NCBI GenBank assembly: GCA_021613535.1
Contig: CP075495.1
Coordinates: forward strand, 5,332,001 to 5,396,000
DNA length: 64,000 nucleotides
Reading direction: 5' to 3'
Origin: Adineta vaga
Lineage: Eukaryota > Rotifera
Position 1 is the stretch's first letter; every line of letters begins with the position of its first letter. The notes under the pieces are model-generated. The model saw nothing but the letters and a program-made list of their open reading frames with translations. It did no database searches and was not told where the DNA came from. A program made the translations under genes and the position numbers. Of the stretch, positions 61,220 through 64,000 are shown one piece after another.

Positions 61220-62524
61220 TTATGTTGCTTTTGCACGTGTTGCAGCACGTTTGCCAACTTGAGCTTGAAAACCAGTCTTGATACCAGAAACGAAATAGCG
61301 CGAACGACAATTATTACATAAAAGTACAGATAAACGTTCTTCTTTTTGTAATAAAGTATCCGGTGATCGACATGTTTTACAGATAACATATTCCTCTGAA
61401 AAAATAGCAAGTTGGTGAAAAAGAGTTTTTCCTAATCCACAATTTTCTTACTGATATACGATCGAAGTACACTTTCGATTTGTTTCTGTTGAAAACGTCC
61501 TTTGATAATCAATGCATTATTGGCATCAATGGAACCACTTAAAACGATGCAAAATATAAATTATAAAACGTTCACAAATTGATTGATATAACTTACTTTG
61601 TACCTAACTCAGCAAGTAAATATTGATGTAAATGTTTCTCTTGTCGTTTCAATCTACAACAAATAATCAATTTATTTTATGAGCGAGTTCTTTGAAAGAA
61701 ATGGATCATTTACGATTTGCAGATTTCACCAAAATTGGAAAATGAAGTACGTTTAGTACCAATACGTGCTACTTGTGGTGGTTTTAGAGTTAATTTGATT
61801 TTTTCACCTTCGATAACATTAGGATTTTTTTCACGGATAATATTGAATACTCGAGATAGTAGCTAGATAAAACACAAAATGGACAATATAATTCTCTAAC
61901 TTCGATGATAATTTCAGTTTTACTCACATCATCGTAGGTATATTCACCTTGTACAGATGTTGCATCACTGGTAGTTTCATCTCCAGCTGCTCCCGTCGTA
62001 GTTTCTTTCTGAAAAGCAAAGAACAATCTTTTTTCATTTATTTGAAAATTTCGTTCGTATTTACTTGAAGATCACCTTCACCAGTTGCTCCAGTTGCATC
62101 ACTTTTAATTGCTTTCTTTTTCTTTTTCTTACGCGTAGCAAGAATATCACCATCATCATCATCATCATCTCCAGCGGCACCACCTGCTGCTTGTTCAGTA
62201 TTTTGATTTTCTTGATTCTAAAGATAACACATAACTAATAGAGAAAAACAAAAATTATCATTTCAATTCATACTTCAGATGCTTCAGTAGCAAAAGCAAC
62301 ACTTTTACTTTTCTTCTCTTTTGTTGCTGTTGCTGTTTGTTGTTCAGTTGAAGCATTCTCATCACCTTCTTTTTCAGCAGAAGTTGCATCATCTCTTGGT
62401 TTCTTCTTCTTCTTCTTTTTACTCAAATCGAATATAGACTAAAGAAATTTTCATTATATATCTTCTGTCTAATTAACATCAATTTGCTACTTACATCATC
62501 TGGTGCATCACCTCCGTCAGCCAT
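61220..62524 (-). CDS. EIF2S2: Translation initiation factor eIF2 subunit beta
   Basis: The beta subunit of eIF2, which carries initiator Met-tRNA to the ribosome and binds eIF5 and eIF2B through lysine blocks. Start ATG 62524 ([10 protein letters not shown]). Two of the expected K-boxes are visible, [13 protein letters not shown] and [13 protein letters not shown]; the vertebrate protein has three. A low-complexity acidic and Ala/Thr-rich region surrounds them, including a run of six Asp. The conserved core follows: [40 protein letters not shown] and [20 protein letters not shown]. The C-terminal zinc finger is intact: [17 protein letters not shown] then [20 protein letters not shown]. Stop TAA 61220-61222. 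Its 5' end is about 160 bases downstream of nothing but a short gap from ABHD11. Confidence 0.94.
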
Positions 62525-63381
62525 ATTTTGTCTTTAATAATGAAATCGTTTGGTTCGTGTCAATTTCGTTATCGTAATAAATATATATAGAAAAATCAAT
62601 TTTTCTGATGTAATACTTTTAAGCAAAGAAGAATTCCTATTGGTCTAAAACAAAAAACCATTGATCTTTATTCCTGACCTCTATACCATAAGAAAATTTC
62701 AATATAAAAATAAATAAATTATCTTTTCAAGAAACAAAAATAATAATCAATCAATAAGTACATAAAATAAATTCTATCTTTTGTTTTGAACTTTTTCCTC
62801 GAAGATATATATTATTAGCGACGTATGTAGGAAACTAAAACTCTTCGAAAAATCGAATAAAATACAAAAAAAATATTTTTATTTCAATATCAATAGTAAA
62901 TATACTTGAAAATCAATGACTAAATAAATTTGTTTATTTTTAATTTGTTGACATCTTGTTTTTTTCAACGTTCTTTCTCCGATTTGTTTGTTTGCTTCTT
63001 CTTCTTCTTCTCTTCTCTACTTCATTCTTAAACACAAAAAAATCAGTTCATCAACAGAAAAAAAAGAACGATATTTCTCTTGGTTTTTCTTTCTTTTTCT
63101 ATACGATACTGTTGTTTTGTACATTTTATTAAGTATTTTTTTCCAGTCAAGTATATCGAAACATACAGGTAGATACATCAAACAAATATATACAAGGAAA
63201 AAAACTGACAAAATCAAATTTACATTTTTGTTCTGTTTAGTTACAAGTTTATTTCATGTGATCATCTTTTTGTATCTCTTCCATACACATCGTGTTGATG
63301 GTGCTTGCTTAAATTATACTTTAATATAATAATATTTATATAAAAAAAACTCGAAGAATTTTGTTTTTTTCCCGTTTCCTA
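62525..63381. promoter_or_regulatory. Divergent intergenic region between EIF2S2 and the R3H gene
   Basis: 857 very AT-rich bases between two outward-facing genes. A TTC run lies at about 62997-63011. Frames at 62988-63329 are of low complexity and are not called. Confidence 0.4.
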
Positions 63382-64000
63382 ATGGCTGAATTTGGTGATT
63401 CATGTTGTGTGCCATCAGCAATGGTAGTACAATTAACAAAACCTGATAAAAATAATAATACAACAGCTAATGTTGATGATGGTTAGCAACAAAAAAAAAC
63501 CTGAATGAATCGAATTGATTATTATTTGCTTGTTTTGTTTTTTTATAGGTATCATTTTACCGTCTGAACAGTGTGATGTTATTGAGGATGGAACAGATGA
63601 GAAATCTGAATGTGTAAGTGTTGTATATGAATTCATCCCGATAGAAGATGAAGTTAGTTTTATCTATTAGACTGGTGATAGTGACGAACGTCGTCTTTCT
63701 TCCGGTCCTGATGATGATGGAGTCAGTACTAATAATAATAATATTAATACTACTAGTGCAATTGAAATAACGACAATTGCTTCCACCTCATCATCATCAT
63801 CATCATCATCGTCAAATACTGAAAGTGAAATGCCCATAAATAACGACTCAACTACTAATAACACCAATACATCTACGAATAATATTAATACAGCTGATCC
63901 TTATAAAGATTTTTCCGGTATTGATACCGAATCTTTCATTTCAACAACACTACGAAATAATCCAAAAGATCGTACATTGCTTTTACAACTTGAAACAGTT
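63382..64000 (+). CDS. N-terminal part of a probable R3H-domain (R3HDM/ARPP21/encore-like) protein
   Basis: The gene runs off the window. Start ATG 63382 (MAEFGDSCCVPSAMVVQLTK); exon 1 ends after DD with a GTTAGC donor, exon 2 codes IILPSEQCDVIEDGTDEKSE, and exon 3 starts after TATTAG with TGDSDERRLSSGPDDD. A long Asn/Thr/Ser-rich region with nine Ser in a row follows. The final residues, FISTTLRNNPKDRTLLLQLE, match the helix just before the R3H domain in R3HDM1/2 and ARPP21, where NPKDR and the LLxLE pattern recur. These proteins bind RNA. The R3H domain itself would start past the window end, so the call rests on one motif. Confidence 0.62.

Noticed and set aside
1-64000. CRISPR arrays, intact transposases, reverse transcriptases, viral genes or rRNA
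   Set aside because: None was found on reading both strands; only short microsatellites and one unexplained GC-richer island are present.

Overview
This window is nuclear DNA of a small, gene-dense animal genome. It is AT-rich, and most protein genes are cut by many GT-AG introns of only about 45-70 bases. Every recognisable protein is metazoan. The very short introns, the spiralian-type gene set and the egghead-type mannosyltransferase suggest a rotifer, most likely bdelloid; that placement is inference, made without any search. No prokaryotic operon, CRISPR array, tRNA, rRNA or intact transposon was recognised.

Layout: Dicer runs leftwards off the window start (1-5160, -). Then come MARCHF5 (5388-6826, -), an intronless GNAT protein (7259-8128, +), casein kinase 2 beta (8474-9439, -), an egghead/BRE-3 mannosyltransferase (10095-11563, -), DNAJC8 (12974-14451, -), the axonemal coiled-coil protein CFAP210 (15801-18085, +), an intronless P450-like protein (18177-19397, -), a divergent homeobox gene (20289-20958, -), two small MGN-starting ORFs (21334-21642 and 22240-22509, -), and a GALNT7-like GalNAc-transferase (23507-26636, +).

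The second half holds aspartyl aminopeptidase DNPEP and hinderin in close tandem (27030-30991, +), an RNF19-type RBR ubiquitin ligase (32328-34510, +), BROX with a CaaX tail (34665-36492, -), a secreted multidomain alpha-amylase (36927-39909, -), a two-exon cysteine-rich micropeptide (40583-40732, -), THNSL1 (41220-43523, +), an NR2F/seven-up nuclear receptor with a seven-base first coding exon (44556-48430, +), SF3B3 (49380-54996, +), a small unknown ORF (55250-55510, -), an A4GALT-like glycosyltransferase (57648-59305, +), ABHD11 (59792-61061, -), eIF2 beta (61220-62524, -) and the start of a probable R3H-domain gene (63382-end, +).

The genes do not form one pathway. They mix housekeeping functions (splicing, translation initiation, protein kinase regulation, mitochondrial quality control), glycosylation (three unrelated transferases) and regulation (Dicer, homeobox, nuclear receptor). 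The points most worth following are a Dicer that has lost its ATP-binding Walker A but kept DECH, a P450 with a collapsed haem loop, an unusual amylase domain architecture, a 30-residue peptide with nine cysteines, the inferred microexon start of the NR2F gene, and splice-acceptor-like AG directly before several start codons, which could mark spliced-leader trans-splicing.
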